Positions 38,185 through 49,367 of a stretch of DNA of 64,000 nucleotides are shown here, piece after piece; position 1 is the first letter of the stretch; every line of letters begins with the position of its first letter. Below the pieces are notes generated by a model. That model was not told the origin of the DNA, did not search any database, and saw nothing but the letters and a program-made list of their open reading frames with translations. The stretch spans positions 5,012,001 through 5,076,000 of the forward strand of contig NZ_CP071090.1 in NCBI RefSeq assembly GCF_017301735.1, read 5' to 3'. The DNA is from Pyxidicoccus parkwaysis. GTDB taxonomy: Bacteria; Myxococcota; Myxococcia; Myxococcales; Myxococcaceae. The translations under genes were made by a program, and so were the position numbers.

Positions 38185-38750
38185 GCCTCCACCCTAGCCC
38201 GCGTCCCGCACTCCGAGCAGGCCTTTCCCGGGCGCACGGGCGTGTGGCACGTCGAGCAGGCGAGCCAGCCATCGTCGTCCGCGGCAGGGCCCTTCGCGGT
38301 GGCCACGGCAGTCGCCGCCGGGCGCGCCCGGGACAGCCGCATGCCGCAGTTGTCGCAGAAGAGTCCCTCGGCCTGAGTGTTGCGGCAGTACCGGCACACG
38401 ACGGCGCCCGTGGGCGCGGCGGTGCGCACGCCGTCGTCCTCGGCGCGGCCGGTGTCCAGCTCCGGCAGCAGCGCCACGGCCACCGCGCCGGTGGCGGGCG
38501 CGCGCGTCAGCTCCAGGTCCTGCACCACCTGCGCCGGCAGGTCGGGACCGGCCTTCATGCGCGTCGAGTCCAGCTCGGGCAGCACCGCGACTTGCACCGC
38601 CACGCGGCCACCCGCGTGCGGGGTGAGCTCCAGCTCCGGCAGCGGGGCCACGGGCGCCGCGACGACGGCTTGCGTGGGGAAGCCCCGGCCGCAGACGTCG
38701 CACTCAGTGCCCTCGGGTTGAACGTGGTCGCACACCGGACAGATGATCAT
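38181..38750 (-). CDS. Zinc-ribbon protein with repeated Leu-Pro-Glu-Leu motifs
   Basis: A 189-residue cytoplasmic protein with three zinc-ribbon knuckles: CPVCDHVQPEGTECDVCG (residues 4-21), CRYCRNTQAEGLFCDNCG in the middle, and CSTCHTPVRPGKACSECG near the C-terminus. Between the first two lies an acidic spacer in which a short unit recurs four times (LPELELT, LPELDST, VQDLELT, LPELDTG). Such short acidic repeats could bind a partner. The stop overlaps the thrC start (ATGA). It has no known function; it may regulate or chaperone, but nothing in the sequence shows this. Confidence 0.75.
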   Translation of the reverse strand: MIICPVCDHVQPEGTECDVCGRGFPTQAVVAAPVAPLPELELTPHAGGRVAVQVAVLPELDSTRMKAGPDLPAQVVQDLELTRAPATGAVAVALLPELDTGRAEDDGVRTAAPTGAVVCRYCRNTQAEGLFCDNCGMRLSRARPAATAVATAKGPAADDDGWLACSTCHTPVRPGKACSECGTRARVEA

Positions 38751-38859
38751 GATGCGCGAACGTTAGCGGGCCGCCGCTCTCGGGGGCAACGCGACTTCAG
38801 GCCGGGAGGAGGCTTGCGGGCGAGCAAGCGGCGGGTCCCCACCCACCCAAGTCAAGCAC

Positions 38860-39498
38860 TCACTGCTGGGGAAAGGCCTGTCCCGTCATGGGGACGAAGC
38901 GCACCGGGAGCAGCCGCTCGACGACGGGCAGCTCCCCCCGACGCCGGGCGCGCTGGATTCGCAGGAGCTGCTGCGAGCCGCCCAGCGGCCCCACGGGGAT
39001 GACCATGCGGCCGCCGCGCCGGAGCTGCTCCACCAGGGGCACGGGGACTTCGCTGGGCGCGGCGGCGGCGAGGATGGCGTCGAACGGCGCCGCCTCGGGC
39101 CAGCCCAGCGAGCCGTCTCCCTGGCGGAAGTACACGTTGTCGAAGCCCAGCCGCCGCAGCAGGCGTCGCGACGCGCGCGCCAGCTCGGGGACGATTTCCA
39201 CCGTGTAGACTTCGCGGCACAGCAGCGCGAGCACCGCCGTCTGGTAGCCGGAGCCGGTGCCAATCTCCAGCACGCGCTCGTGCCCCTTGAGCAGGAGGGC
39301 CTCGGTCATCAGCGCGACGACGTAGGGCTGGCTGATGGTCTGCCCATGGCCGATGGGCAGGGGCGCATCCGCGCCGGCCTCGCCTCGCGAGCGCTCGGGA
39401 ACGAAGTCGGCGCGCTCCAGCCGGGCCATCGCCTCCAGCACGCGCCGGTCTCGAATGCCCTGTCGCTTCAGGTACTCGGCCCGTACCAGGTCGCCCAT
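38860..39498 (-). CDS. pcm: Protein-L-isoaspartate O-methyltransferase
   Basis: A 212-residue SAM-dependent repair methyltransferase that methylates L-isoaspartyl residues in damaged proteins. Landmarks are LPIGHGQTISQPYVVALMTE, motif I VLEIGTGSGYQTAVLALL, YTVEIVPELARASRRLLRRL and FDAILAAAAPSEVPVPLVEQ. An in-frame ATG at 39555 exists, but the added codons include AGA, AGT, TAT and CGT, unlike the rest, so I start at 39498. The ribosome site is unclear. The gene follows recG on the same strand with 81 nt between, so co-transcription is likely. Confidence 0.92.
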   Translation of the reverse strand: MGDLVRAEYLKRQGIRDRRVLEAMARLERADFVPERSRGEAGADAPLPIGHGQTISQPYVVALMTEALLLKGHERVLEIGTGSGYQTAVLALLCREVYTVEIVPELARASRRLLRRLGFDNVYFRQGDGSLGWPEAAPFDAILAAAAPSEVPVPLVEQLRRGGRMVIPVGPLGGSQQLLRIQRARRRGELPVVERLLPVRFVPMTGQAFPQQ

Positions 39499-39579
39499 GG
39501 GGTGACGATAGTCACTGGGGAGCAGGCAGGCACGCTCCCACGGTCTCCGGGCCATCGTGCGCGACGCGCGGGCCCCGCC

Positions 39580-42534
<2,955 letters not shown>

Positions 42535-42571
42535 CCTACGGAATGGGGGTGACGTGTCCCAGGAAACGAGA

Positions 42572-42603
42572 CCGGGGGAGCGAGCCCGTGCCCGCTCCCC
42601 CGG
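42572..42603 (-). terminator. Terminator between greA and recG
   Basis: Stem CCGGGGGAGCG / CGCTCCCCCGG (11 bp) with a 10-nt loop, followed on the minus strand by TCTCGTTTCC. It probably attenuates read-through from greA into recG. Confidence 0.65.
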
Positions 42604-42627
42604 CAGCTCCCCAGAGGGGAAGCTCGC

Positions 42628-43143
42628 TCAGCCCTCGGACGGGGCGCCCTCGACCGGATCCTCGAAACGAATCTCGGTGATCTCCAGCTCACGCACACCA
42701 CCGGGGCTCTGCACCGTGGCGACGTCGCCCACCTTCTTGCCGATGAGCGCGCGCGCCACCGGCGAGGTGACGGCAATCCACCGCTTCTTCAGGTCGGCCT
42801 CCAGCTCGCCGACGAGCCGGTACGTCACCGTCTTGTCCGTCTCCGTGTCCACGAGGTCCACGGTCGCACCGAAGACGACCTTGTCGCCGCCCAGCTTGCT
42901 CGGGTCGATGACCTCGGCGCGGGCAATCCAGTCGTTGAGGTCCAGGATGCGGCCCTCGATGTGCGACTGCTTCTCCTTGGCCGCGTGATACTCGGCGTTC
43001 TCGCGCAGGTCCCCATGGGCGCGGGCGACCTCGATTTCGCGCGAGATCTTCCCACGCTCGACGGACTGGAGGTGCTTCAGCTCCTCCTTCAGCTTGCGCA
43101 GTCCGGACGGGGTCATCGGGATGTTGTCGCTCCCGCTGCTCAT
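42628..43143 (-). CDS. greA: Transcription elongation factor GreA
   Basis: A 171-residue factor that enters the RNA-polymerase secondary channel and stimulates cleavage of backtracked RNA. ATG 43143 has GGAAGGAG 9 nt upstream. The N-terminal coiled coil contains MTPSGLRKLKEELKHLQ, REIEVARAHGDLRENAEYHA (the acidic DxxE tip is the D-L-R-E-N-A-E segment) and KEKQSHIEGRILDL. The C-terminal FKBP-like domain contains VTYRLVGELEAD and SPVARALIGKKVGDVA. A good sigma-70-type promoter lies at 43227-43256. It is followed by a terminator and then recG. Confidence 0.95.
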   Translation of the reverse strand: MSSGSDNIPMTPSGLRKLKEELKHLQSVERGKISREIEVARAHGDLRENAEYHAAKEKQSHIEGRILDLNDWIARAEVIDPSKLGGDKVVFGATVDLVDTETDKTVTYRLVGELEADLKKRWIAVTSPVARALIGKKVGDVATVQSPGGVRELEITEIRFEDPVEGAPSEG

Positions 43144-43226
43144 CGAAACAACTCCTTCCACCACTCCCAGGTTCAATACACAGAGGGCCGGTACTCCTCA
43201 CGGAGCCCGGCCCCCACGAAAGCCCC

Positions 43227-43256
43227 AATGTAGGGAACCCCTCACAACTTGGTCAA
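43227..43256 (-). promoter_or_regulatory. Predicted sigma-70 promoter of greA
   Basis: On the minus strand TTGACC (43251-43256) and TACATT (43227-43232) are separated by 18 nt. The sites match the -35 and -10 consensus at 5/6 and 4/6 positions and lie 83 nt upstream of the start codon. Confidence 0.55.
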
Positions 43257-43321
43257 CGAAAGCCGTACAGGGAATCCGCCTGATGCTGTCCGTACGACGA
43301 GCGACCCGGTAGGCTGCCCCC

Positions 43322-43852
43322 GTGCTGTCCGTCCAGGAACTGCGCGCGCTCGCCGCCGCGCTGCCCACCCCCGCCTTCCAGCGTCAGCTCGGCCCGTTCG
43401 CGCTCATCCAGCGCCCGCCCGCCGACGCGGACACGGCCGTCCTTGCCCCCACCCGCATGGCGGACCCCGAGGACATCCAGCAGGGAATGCTGGCCCTCCT
43501 GTTCGAATTCGAACACCTGCGCGTCGCCACACTCCCGCCCCTCCAGTCCACGGACCGGCTGCGCATCGGCCGGCGCATGGACTGCGACCTCGTCATCGAG
43601 GACGCGTCCGTCTCCAAGATGCACGCGGAGCTGCGCTGGAACGAGGCCGCGCAGCGCTGCACGGTGCAGGACCTGGGCTCCACCAACGGCACCTTCCTCA
43701 ACGCCCAGACGCTGGGCGCGCGCGAGGCCGTGCTGCGCGACGGCGACATCCTGAGCTTCGGCAACGTGCAGTTCTGGTACCTGCTGACTGGCACGCTGCA
43801 CGAACGCCTCCGCTCGGGCGAGGCCACCGGGCTCGGCTCGCGCAGCGGGTAG
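43322..43852 (+). CDS. FHA-domain protein
   Basis: A 176-residue cytoplasmic protein starting at GTG 43322. Residues 75-145 form an FHA (phosphothreonine-binding) domain: DRLRIGRRMDCDLVIEDASV, SKMHAELRW and DLGSTNGTFLNAQTLG. The residues contacting the phosphate (R in GRR, S in SVSKMHAEL, and the TNG loop) are present. The first 60 residues are a helical extension. FHA proteins read signals from Ser/Thr kinases, which abound in myxobacteria, but no kinase is adjacent. It is divergent from greA and lies 9 nt upstream of the ACT gene, so an operon is likely. Confidence 0.88.
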   Translation: MLSVQELRALAAALPTPAFQRQLGPFALIQRPPADADTAVLAPTRMADPEDIQQGMLALLFEFEHLRVATLPPLQSTDRLRIGRRMDCDLVIEDASVSKMHAELRWNEAAQRCTVQDLGSTNGTFLNAQTLGAREAVLRDGDILSFGNVQFWYLLTGTLHERLRSGEATGLGSRSG

Positions 43853-43861
43853 GACGGACGC

Positions 43862-44260
43862 ATGGCGGGCGAGACGAACCTGGACGTGTTGCTGCGTGGC
43901 ATGCGGCCGGTGCTCGAGGACGGTGAGTACGTCTTCTGCACCCTGCCCCACCCGGCCTCGCCGGACCTGAATGCGCTGGCCCCCGTGGGCCTCTTCCACG
44001 AGGACGAGGGCCTCACCCTCATCCTCCGCCGCGAGCGCGCCGACGCGGCGGGCCTCGCATACCCGGGGACGTTCCGGTGGGTGACGCTGTCGGTGCACTC
44101 CAGCCTGGAGGCGGTGGGCTTCATCGCCGCCGTCTCCACGCGACTGGCCGCGCACGGCATCGGGGTGAATCCGGTGGCCGCGTACTACCACGACCACCTG
44201 TTCATCCCCTCCGCGAGGGCCATGGACGCCATGGCCCTGCTGGAGGCCTTCGGGCGCTGA
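43862..44260 (+). CDS. ACT-domain protein (ACT_3 / COG3602-like)
   Basis: A 132-residue protein with a two-part ACT-like arrangement: LLRGMRPVLEDGEYVFCTLP in the N-terminal half and WVTLSVHSSLEAVGFIAAVS with HGIGVNPVAAYYHDHLFIP in the C-terminal half. ACT domains bind amino acids and usually regulate enzymes; stand-alone members have no assigned role. It is co-directional with the FHA gene, 9 nt apart, and ends 1 nt from the convergent lipoprotein gene. Confidence 0.85.
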   Translation: MAGETNLDVLLRGMRPVLEDGEYVFCTLPHPASPDLNALAPVGLFHEDEGLTLILRRERADAAGLAYPGTFRWVTLSVHSSLEAVGFIAAVSTRLAAHGIGVNPVAAYYHDHLFIPSARAMDAMALLEAFGR

Positions 44261-44261
44261 G

Positions 44262-46223
44262 TCAGTTCTTGCGCAGCACCGTCGAGGTTCCGCCGAGCCA
44301 CACGTCCGACGCGGAAGCCGCCCACACCGCGGACAGGGCGCGCTTCGTGCCGGTGCGCTCGGAGACCCACTGGGCGCCGTTGCGCTTCAGCAGCGTTCCG
44401 TCATCGCCCACCACCCACACTTCCGTCGCGGACACGCCCCACACGGCGTTGAGGTGGGCCTGAGTTCCGCTGGACACGGGCTGCCACGCGGTGCCGTTGA
44501 AGTGGAGCAACGTCCCCATCTCGCCCACGGCCCAGATGTCGGAGGCGCTGGTGCCCCACACGCTGAGCAGGTGCTTCGTGGTGCCGGACGTCATGGCGCT
44601 CCACGCGCTGCCGTTCCACTGGAGGATGGTGCCCTCCGCGCCCACGGCCACCGCGAGCGACGGGCCCTGTACCCAGACGTCGTTCAGCGTCTTGGTGCTC
44701 TGCGTGTCCACGTGCGTCCAGCCCGAGGCATCGCGGTGCAGCGCCTCACCCAACATGCCCACCGCCCAGATGTCCGTCGCCGAGGAGCCATGAATCGCCA
44801 TCAGCCCCTGGTGGTCCACGTGCGGTGCCCGCGAGTACGCCGTGCCATTCCACATGACGGGGTCGTCGCTGCCGTTGGCGGTCACCATCCAGACCTCGGT
44901 CGGTGACGCCGCGTACACACCCTGCACGTCGTCCAGCAGGAGCTCGTTGGGCGTGGTGGCCTTCATGCCGCCGCCGTTCCAATGCAGCACCCGACCTCCG
45001 CTGTCGACCACCCAGACATCGTTCGGGCCGGTGCCGTGGATGTCGCGCGCCGTGCCCAGCTCGCGCCGGGGGACCTTCGTCGTCCAGACGCTTCCATTCC
45101 ACCGCTCGACGAGGCCGTTGCGGCCGAAGAGCCACACGTCATTGGGGCCCGCACCGGCCATGGCGCCATCGAAGCCCGACGAGAGCTTCAGCCACGTCGC
45201 GCCGTCCCACCGGTAGCGCGCGGCCTCGCCCACGACGAGCAGCGACGAAGGGGCCGCCGCGTACACGTGGAAGAACTGATCCGACATGTGCAGGCGCTCT
45301 TCCAGCCCGGACGTGGAGACGCGGTAGACGATGCCGTAGTCGTCGCAGAAGAGGCACGGGTCCTCCGACGTCACGGCCCACACGTCGTTCGGCCCGGTGC
45401 CCGTCACCTCGTACAGCGGCAGCTTCGTGCTCGTCTCGATGGTGCTGATGCTGTTGCCGTCATGGTGCCGCACGGTGCCGCCCTGCCCCACCAGCCACAC
45501 GTCCTCCGGGCTGCTGCCCCACACGTCGAGGAGCCCCTGCGTGGTGCCCGCGTCCACCGCCTGGAAGCCGCTCCCGCGATTGCGCACCACCGTGCCCGCC
45601 CCGCCCACCATCCAGACGTCATTCGCGCCCGATGCCCAGACAGAGGACACGTCCTGCCGCGTCCCCGCGTCCACCGCGGAGAAGGTGCCTCCCGAGCCAT
45701 GCAGCACGGTGCCTCCCCGGCCCACCACCCACGCCTCCGTGGCCGACACGGCATGCACGCCGCTCAGGTCAGCCGTGGTGCCGCTGGCCACGCGCGTCCA
45801 CCGCGTGCCGTCCCAGTGCTGGATGCGACCGAACTCGCCCACCGCCCAGCCGTCATCCGGGGCCCGGAAGTAGGCATTCGTCAGCGTGAAGCCATGCGGC
45901 AGCGGGTACTCCCAGCACCAGCCGTCCTCGCTGCACTCGCGGTTCGCCGCCGGAATCGCGCAGACGTCGGCCACGCCACGCCCACCGCACACCTCCGGCT
46001 CCGCGCAACCACCGCCGCACGCCTGGGTGGTGCCTCCGTCGGTTCCCGCATCCGTGCCCGCGTCCCGCTCCTCGACGGGAGGAGGGTCATCGGGGTCCTG
46101 CTCACAGCCAGCCAGCACCAGCGCGCTCATGAAGAGGAGCGCGAAGGGCCAGGTCTTCACGCGCTCCGTGCTCCGCCGCGTAGCGGGGGTTGCACCAACT
46201 GCGTAAGAGGAATCGCGGGACAT
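44262..46223 (-). CDS. Propeller-repeat lipoprotein with 14 blade motifs
   Basis: A 653-residue lipoprotein. ATG 46223 is preferred because AGGA lies 6 nt before it; a GTG at 46160 would give a shorter signal. The hydrophobic core ends LAGC. After an acidic linker (DAGTDAGTDGG) and a Cys-rich segment (CGGGCAEPEVCGG), residues about 110-650 contain 14 repeats of roughly 40 residues with the consensus N-D-V-W-x-V-G-x-x-G-x-V-x-x-W-N-G-x-x-W. Fourteen repeats fit two seven-bladed propellers. It probably acts on the outer surface; ligand unknown. The repeats resemble those in the C-terminal part of the MopE-type lipoprotein at 55867. Confidence 0.88.
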   Translation of the reverse strand: MSRDSSYAVGATPATRRSTERVKTWPFALLFMSALVLAGCEQDPDDPPPVEERDAGTDAGTDGGTTQACGGGCAEPEVCGGRGVADVCAIPAANRECSEDGWCWEYPLPHGFTLTNAYFRAPDDGWAVGEFGRIQHWDGTRWTRVASGTTADLSGVHAVSATEAWVVGRGGTVLHGSGGTFSAVDAGTRQDVSSVWASGANDVWMVGGAGTVVRNRGSGFQAVDAGTTQGLLDVWGSSPEDVWLVGQGGTVRHHDGNSISTIETSTKLPLYEVTGTGPNDVWAVTSEDPCLFCDDYGIVYRVSTSGLEERLHMSDQFFHVYAAAPSSLLVVGEAARYRWDGATWLKLSSGFDGAMAGAGPNDVWLFGRNGLVERWNGSVWTTKVPRRELGTARDIHGTGPNDVWVVDSGGRVLHWNGGGMKATTPNELLLDDVQGVYAASPTEVWMVTANGSDDPVMWNGTAYSRAPHVDHQGLMAIHGSSATDIWAVGMLGEALHRDASGWTHVDTQSTKTLNDVWVQGPSLAVAVGAEGTILQWNGSAWSAMTSGTTKHLLSVWGTSASDIWAVGEMGTLLHFNGTAWQPVSSGTQAHLNAVWGVSATEVWVVGDDGTLLKRNGAQWVSERTGTKRALSAVWAASASDVWLGGTSTVLRKN

Positions 46224-46532
46224 GGGTTTCCTTTGAGACTTCGAGGACATCGCCGTGGCACGTCCTGGCCCCGCGCCCGGCTCAGTTGGGTATTGCAACC
46301 TGCGAGCCCTGTTGGATCTCAAAATGCGAGCGGCCATCGCCATGGCGCGTCATCACCGCGAGTGCTCCTTGCGGCGGCGTGTCTGGCATTTGCACCTTCC
46401 GCGCTGCGCGCTTGATCTACCTCCGTGCCTCTGCAAGACGACGCGAGAGGCTGTGCGCGCATCAGCGGTACAGGGAGTCGATATCGGGCATCGTGGCCGT
46501 GCCGGTGCCCTCGCTGACGAGAGGTCGAGGGA
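46224..46532. other. Divergent intergenic region
   Basis: 309 bp between the propeller lipoprotein gene and the DUF2339 gene. A plus-strand frame at about 46340-46415 reads like a signal peptide (SPRVLLAAACLAFAPSALRA) but ends at once in a stop, so I treat it as a relic or chance. No clear promoter boxes identified. Confidence 0.4.
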
Positions 46533-48203
46533 ATGGCGGTCGAGGGCGAGGAGCAGGAGCTTCGCGAAGCCATCCGCAGGCTGGAGTCGACGGTGGCCTC
46601 ACTGGAGGCGCGCCTGTCCCGGCTGGAGGCCTCGGGTGCCGTGCGGTCCGAGACGCCGCCGGCCGCCGCAACGACGGCGACGACGACACCCGGCACCGTG
46701 TCGTCCGCGCCCGCTCCGGAGCAGCGGGATTTTGAGGCACACCTCGGCACCTACTGGCTGAGCCGCCTGGGCATCGTCGCGCTCATCATCGGCATCGCGT
46801 ACCTCATCACCTACCACTTCGGTGATTTGGGCGTGCTGGCGCGCGTGGTGGCTGGCTACATGCTGAGCGCGGGCCTGGGCGCGTTCGGCCTGTGGCTGGC
46901 GCGGCGGCATGAGTTGTTCGGGCGCATCGTCTTCGGCGGTGGCCTGGCGCTGGCCTACTTCGTCACGTACGCGCTGCACTTCCTGCCCTCGGTACGCGTC
47001 ATCGAGAGCGAGGCGCTCGCGCTGGTGCTGCTCGCGTTGCTCGTCGTGGCCATCGTCGTCATCGCGCACCGGATGCAGTCGGAGACGGTGGCCGGCATCG
47101 CGCTCTTCCTCGGGCTGCACACGGGGATGCTCAGCGAAATCACCACCTTCACGCTGCTGTCCACCACGCTGCTCGCGTCCGGTGCGCTCTTCTTCCTCGT
47201 GCGCAACCGGTGGGTGGTGGTGCCGCTGTCCAGCCTCGTCGCGGTGTACTCGACGCACGTGGTGTGGGCGCTGCGCGACGACAGCGTGGCCCCCGGCGCG
47301 CCTGAGCACGAGCGGCTGCTGCTCAGCCTGAGCTTCCTCGTCATCTACTTCCTGCTCTTCTCCGTGGCGCTGCTGGCGCGCCCGCGCGAGCTCTCCCAGC
47401 GCGCGTGCCTGGCCTTCGCGCTGCTCAACTGGATGGGGATGACGCTGCTCGGCGGCTTCGAGGTGGCGCGGTGGAGCGGGAGCGAGAGCCACCTCTTCAC
47501 CTTCTTCGTGGTGCTCGCGCTCGCCGAGGGCGGTAGCGCGGTGGTGGCCCGCGCGCGGCGTGCCCCCGGTACCCTCTTCCACGCGTACCTCGCGCTCACC
47601 GCCCTCACCTTCGCGCTGGCCATGCCCACCGAGTACAAGGACTCCGCGCTGGTGGCCGCGTGGGCGGTGACGGGGCTGGCCACGGGGCTCGCCGCGCGCG
47701 GGGCGGACTCGCCGGTGCTGCGGTGGGTGGGCGTGCTCATCCTCTTCACCGCGCTGGGCACGTGCGAGGTGCTCACGCCGGAGCGGACGCTGCTGCTCGG
47801 GTGCCTCTTCATCGCCTTCGTCATCGTGGAGCGCGCCGGCTCCTCGCTCTGGCCGGGCCTTCCAGCGTTGGTGGGGCGGGACGTTGTCCTCATCCAGGCG
47901 GCATGCGCGGTGGGCGCGGGGCTGTCGCTGCTCTGGCTCGTGGGCGGGCTGATGCCGGCGGGGCTCGTCACGCTGGGCTGGGTGGTGGCCGCCTTCGGCC
48001 TCTTCGCGCTGGGCTTCGCCGTGCGCGAGCGCTGGTACCGGTGGGCGGCGCTCGCGCTGCTCGGGCTCGCGCTGGTGCGACTGCTGGTGGTGGACCTGTC
48101 CAACCTCCCCGCGAACCAGCGCATCCTCACGTTCATCCTGCTGGGCGTGATGTTGCTGGTCATCTCATACACGTATACGCGCCTGAGGGACCGCAAGGGC
48201 TGA
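46533..48203 (+). CDS. DUF2339 multispan membrane protein
   Basis: A 556-residue inner-membrane protein starting at ATG 46533 (GTCGAGGGA upstream). The first 40 residues form a coiled coil (EEQELREAIRRLESTVASLE), followed by an Ala/Thr/Pro linker. Then come about 14-16 transmembrane helices, starting with YWLSRLGIVALIIGIAYLI, where the conserved L-x-R-x-G is typical of DUF2339. No catalytic residues are apparent. Members are common in Bacteroidetes and Proteobacteria but have no assigned role. The gene is monocistronic with 124 nt before the next gene. Confidence 0.85.
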   Translation: MAVEGEEQELREAIRRLESTVASLEARLSRLEASGAVRSETPPAAATTATTTPGTVSSAPAPEQRDFEAHLGTYWLSRLGIVALIIGIAYLITYHFGDLGVLARVVAGYMLSAGLGAFGLWLARRHELFGRIVFGGGLALAYFVTYALHFLPSVRVIESEALALVLLALLVVAIVVIAHRMQSETVAGIALFLGLHTGMLSEITTFTLLSTTLLASGALFFLVRNRWVVVPLSSLVAVYSTHVVWALRDDSVAPGAPEHERLLLSLSFLVIYFLLFSVALLARPRELSQRACLAFALLNWMGMTLLGGFEVARWSGSESHLFTFFVVLALAEGGSAVVARARRAPGTLFHAYLALTALTFALAMPTEYKDSALVAAWAVTGLATGLAARGADSPVLRWVGVLILFTALGTCEVLTPERTLLLGCLFIAFVIVERAGSSLWPGLPALVGRDVVLIQAACAVGAGLSLLWLVGGLMPAGLVTLGWVVAAFGLFALGFAVRERWYRWAALALLGLALVRLLVVDLSNLPANQRILTFILLGVMLLVISYTYTRLRDRKG

Positions 48204-48327
48204 CGCACGGGCGCCCGCCACCGGACGCTCCGGCCCCGTATCGCCCCACCTGCCCGGTTGTGCTCTTGACTCCCAACCCATCACACGGCATTGGGCAAGG
48301 GAGACCTTCACGGGCCAGGAGGGCGCC

Positions 48328-48732
48328 ATGTCCACATCCCCGCGCGACGAGCGTGAGTACTTCGAGCGCATCTACACCGCCTCCGAGCAGGTACCGTCCG
48401 GCAAGGTGGCCACCTACGGCGACATCGCGACCATCGTCGGCGACGGCTGCGATGCCCGCATCGTGGGCCATGCGCTGGGCGCGCTCGGCGCTCGCGCGGA
48501 GACGGTGCCCTGGCAGCGCATCATCAACCGCACCGGCGGCATCAGCACGTCGGGCTACAGCCAGCGCGAACTGCTGGAGGCCGAGGGCGTCGCCTTCGAC
48601 GAGCGCGGCCATGTGCGCATGGACGCGCACCACTGGACGGGCCCGAGTGAGGAGTGGGCCCGCGCCCATGGCTTCCAGACGCTGCCGAAGCGCCCCGGGA
48701 GCGAGCCGGACGCGCAGCTGCGTCTCTTCTAG
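48328..48732 (+). CDS. Alkyltransferase-like protein (ATL)
   Basis: A 134-residue protein of the MGMT-like DNA repair family. AGGAGG precedes ATG 48328. Landmarks are IPSGKV-type (VPSGKVATYGDIATIVG) and a helix then VPWQRIINRTGGIS. In O6-alkylguanine methyltransferases the active-site motif is PCHR; here it is PWQR, with Trp at the cysteine site as in ATL/Atl1 proteins. ATLs do not dealkylate but bind O6-alkylguanine and channel it to nucleotide excision repair. The C-terminal 45 residues (HMDAHHWTGP-like, ending QLRLF) extend beyond the minimal ATL. Confidence 0.9.
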   Translation: MSTSPRDEREYFERIYTASEQVPSGKVATYGDIATIVGDGCDARIVGHALGALGARAETVPWQRIINRTGGISTSGYSQRELLEAEGVAFDERGHVRMDAHHWTGPSEEWARAHGFQTLPKRPGSEPDAQLRLF

Positions 48733-48817
48733 TTAGCAGACGCCTGCCCTCCCGCCTGCTTGCACGCGGGAATAAACGCGAGAGCATCACCCTCCGGCCA
48801 CCGCGCCGGAATCCAAC

Positions 48818-49366
48818 ATGCCGCTCGCGTTCCTCCGCTGGGGTGTCTCCATCCTCGTGTGTCTCTTCGCGTCTCCTTCCTTCGCCGCCGGGACGAAGAA
48901 CCGGCGACCGAAGTCGAAGGGCGTGAAGCTCGTCCGCCTCAAGGGCGGCGAAATGCTTCACCATTCCGCCGCCGCCGCGTTCCTTCGCATGAGCGCGGAG
49001 GCCCACGAGGACGGCGTGTCGCTGTGGGTCACCAGCGGCTACCGCTCACGGCGCGAGCAGCGGTGGCTGTATCAGCGCTACCGCCAGGGACTGGGGCCGA
49101 AGGCCGCAAGGCCCGGGCGCTCCAATCATCAGCGGGGCCTCGCGGTGGACCTCGTCGTGGGAGACATCACCTCGCTCACCTACGACTGGCTCGCGTCGCA
49201 TGCGTGCCGCTTCGGCTTCCGCCGCACGGTGCCGTCGGAGCCGTGGCACTGGGAGTTCCGCCCGCGCAGCACGCCGGGCCCCGAGGAGGGCCAGGACTGC
49301 CTGGGCCGCGAGTTGGAGCCGGAGGTGCCCACCGCCGCGCCCGTCGCGAAGCAGGACGCGAGCTGA
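48818..49366 (+). CDS. Exported M15-family D-Ala-D-Ala carboxypeptidase
   Basis: A 182-residue secreted protein; ATG 48818. The Sec signal ends at FAA (about residue 24). The VanY-type zinc fold is visible: SLWVTSGYRSRREQRWLYQR, the SNHQRGLAVDLVV box (His and Asp ligands) and the final EPWHWEF with the general base Glu and His ligand. It trims cell-wall stem peptides or digests prey wall. The C-terminus has two cysteines and an Ala/Pro tail. It is convergent with the lipoprotein gene at 49368. Confidence 0.88.
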   Translation: MPLAFLRWGVSILVCLFASPSFAAGTKNRRPKSKGVKLVRLKGGEMLHHSAAAAFLRMSAEAHEDGVSLWVTSGYRSRREQRWLYQRYRQGLGPKAARPGRSNHQRGLAVDLVVGDITSLTYDWLASHACRFGFRRTVPSEPWHWEFRPRSTPGPEEGQDCLGRELEPEVPTAAPVAKQDAS

Positions 49367-49367
49367 G

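Noticed and set aside
46340..46415. Signal-peptide-like plus-strand segment SPRVLLAAACLAFAPSALRA
   Set aside because: Followed at once by a stop; no ribosome site, so a relic or chance and not a gene.
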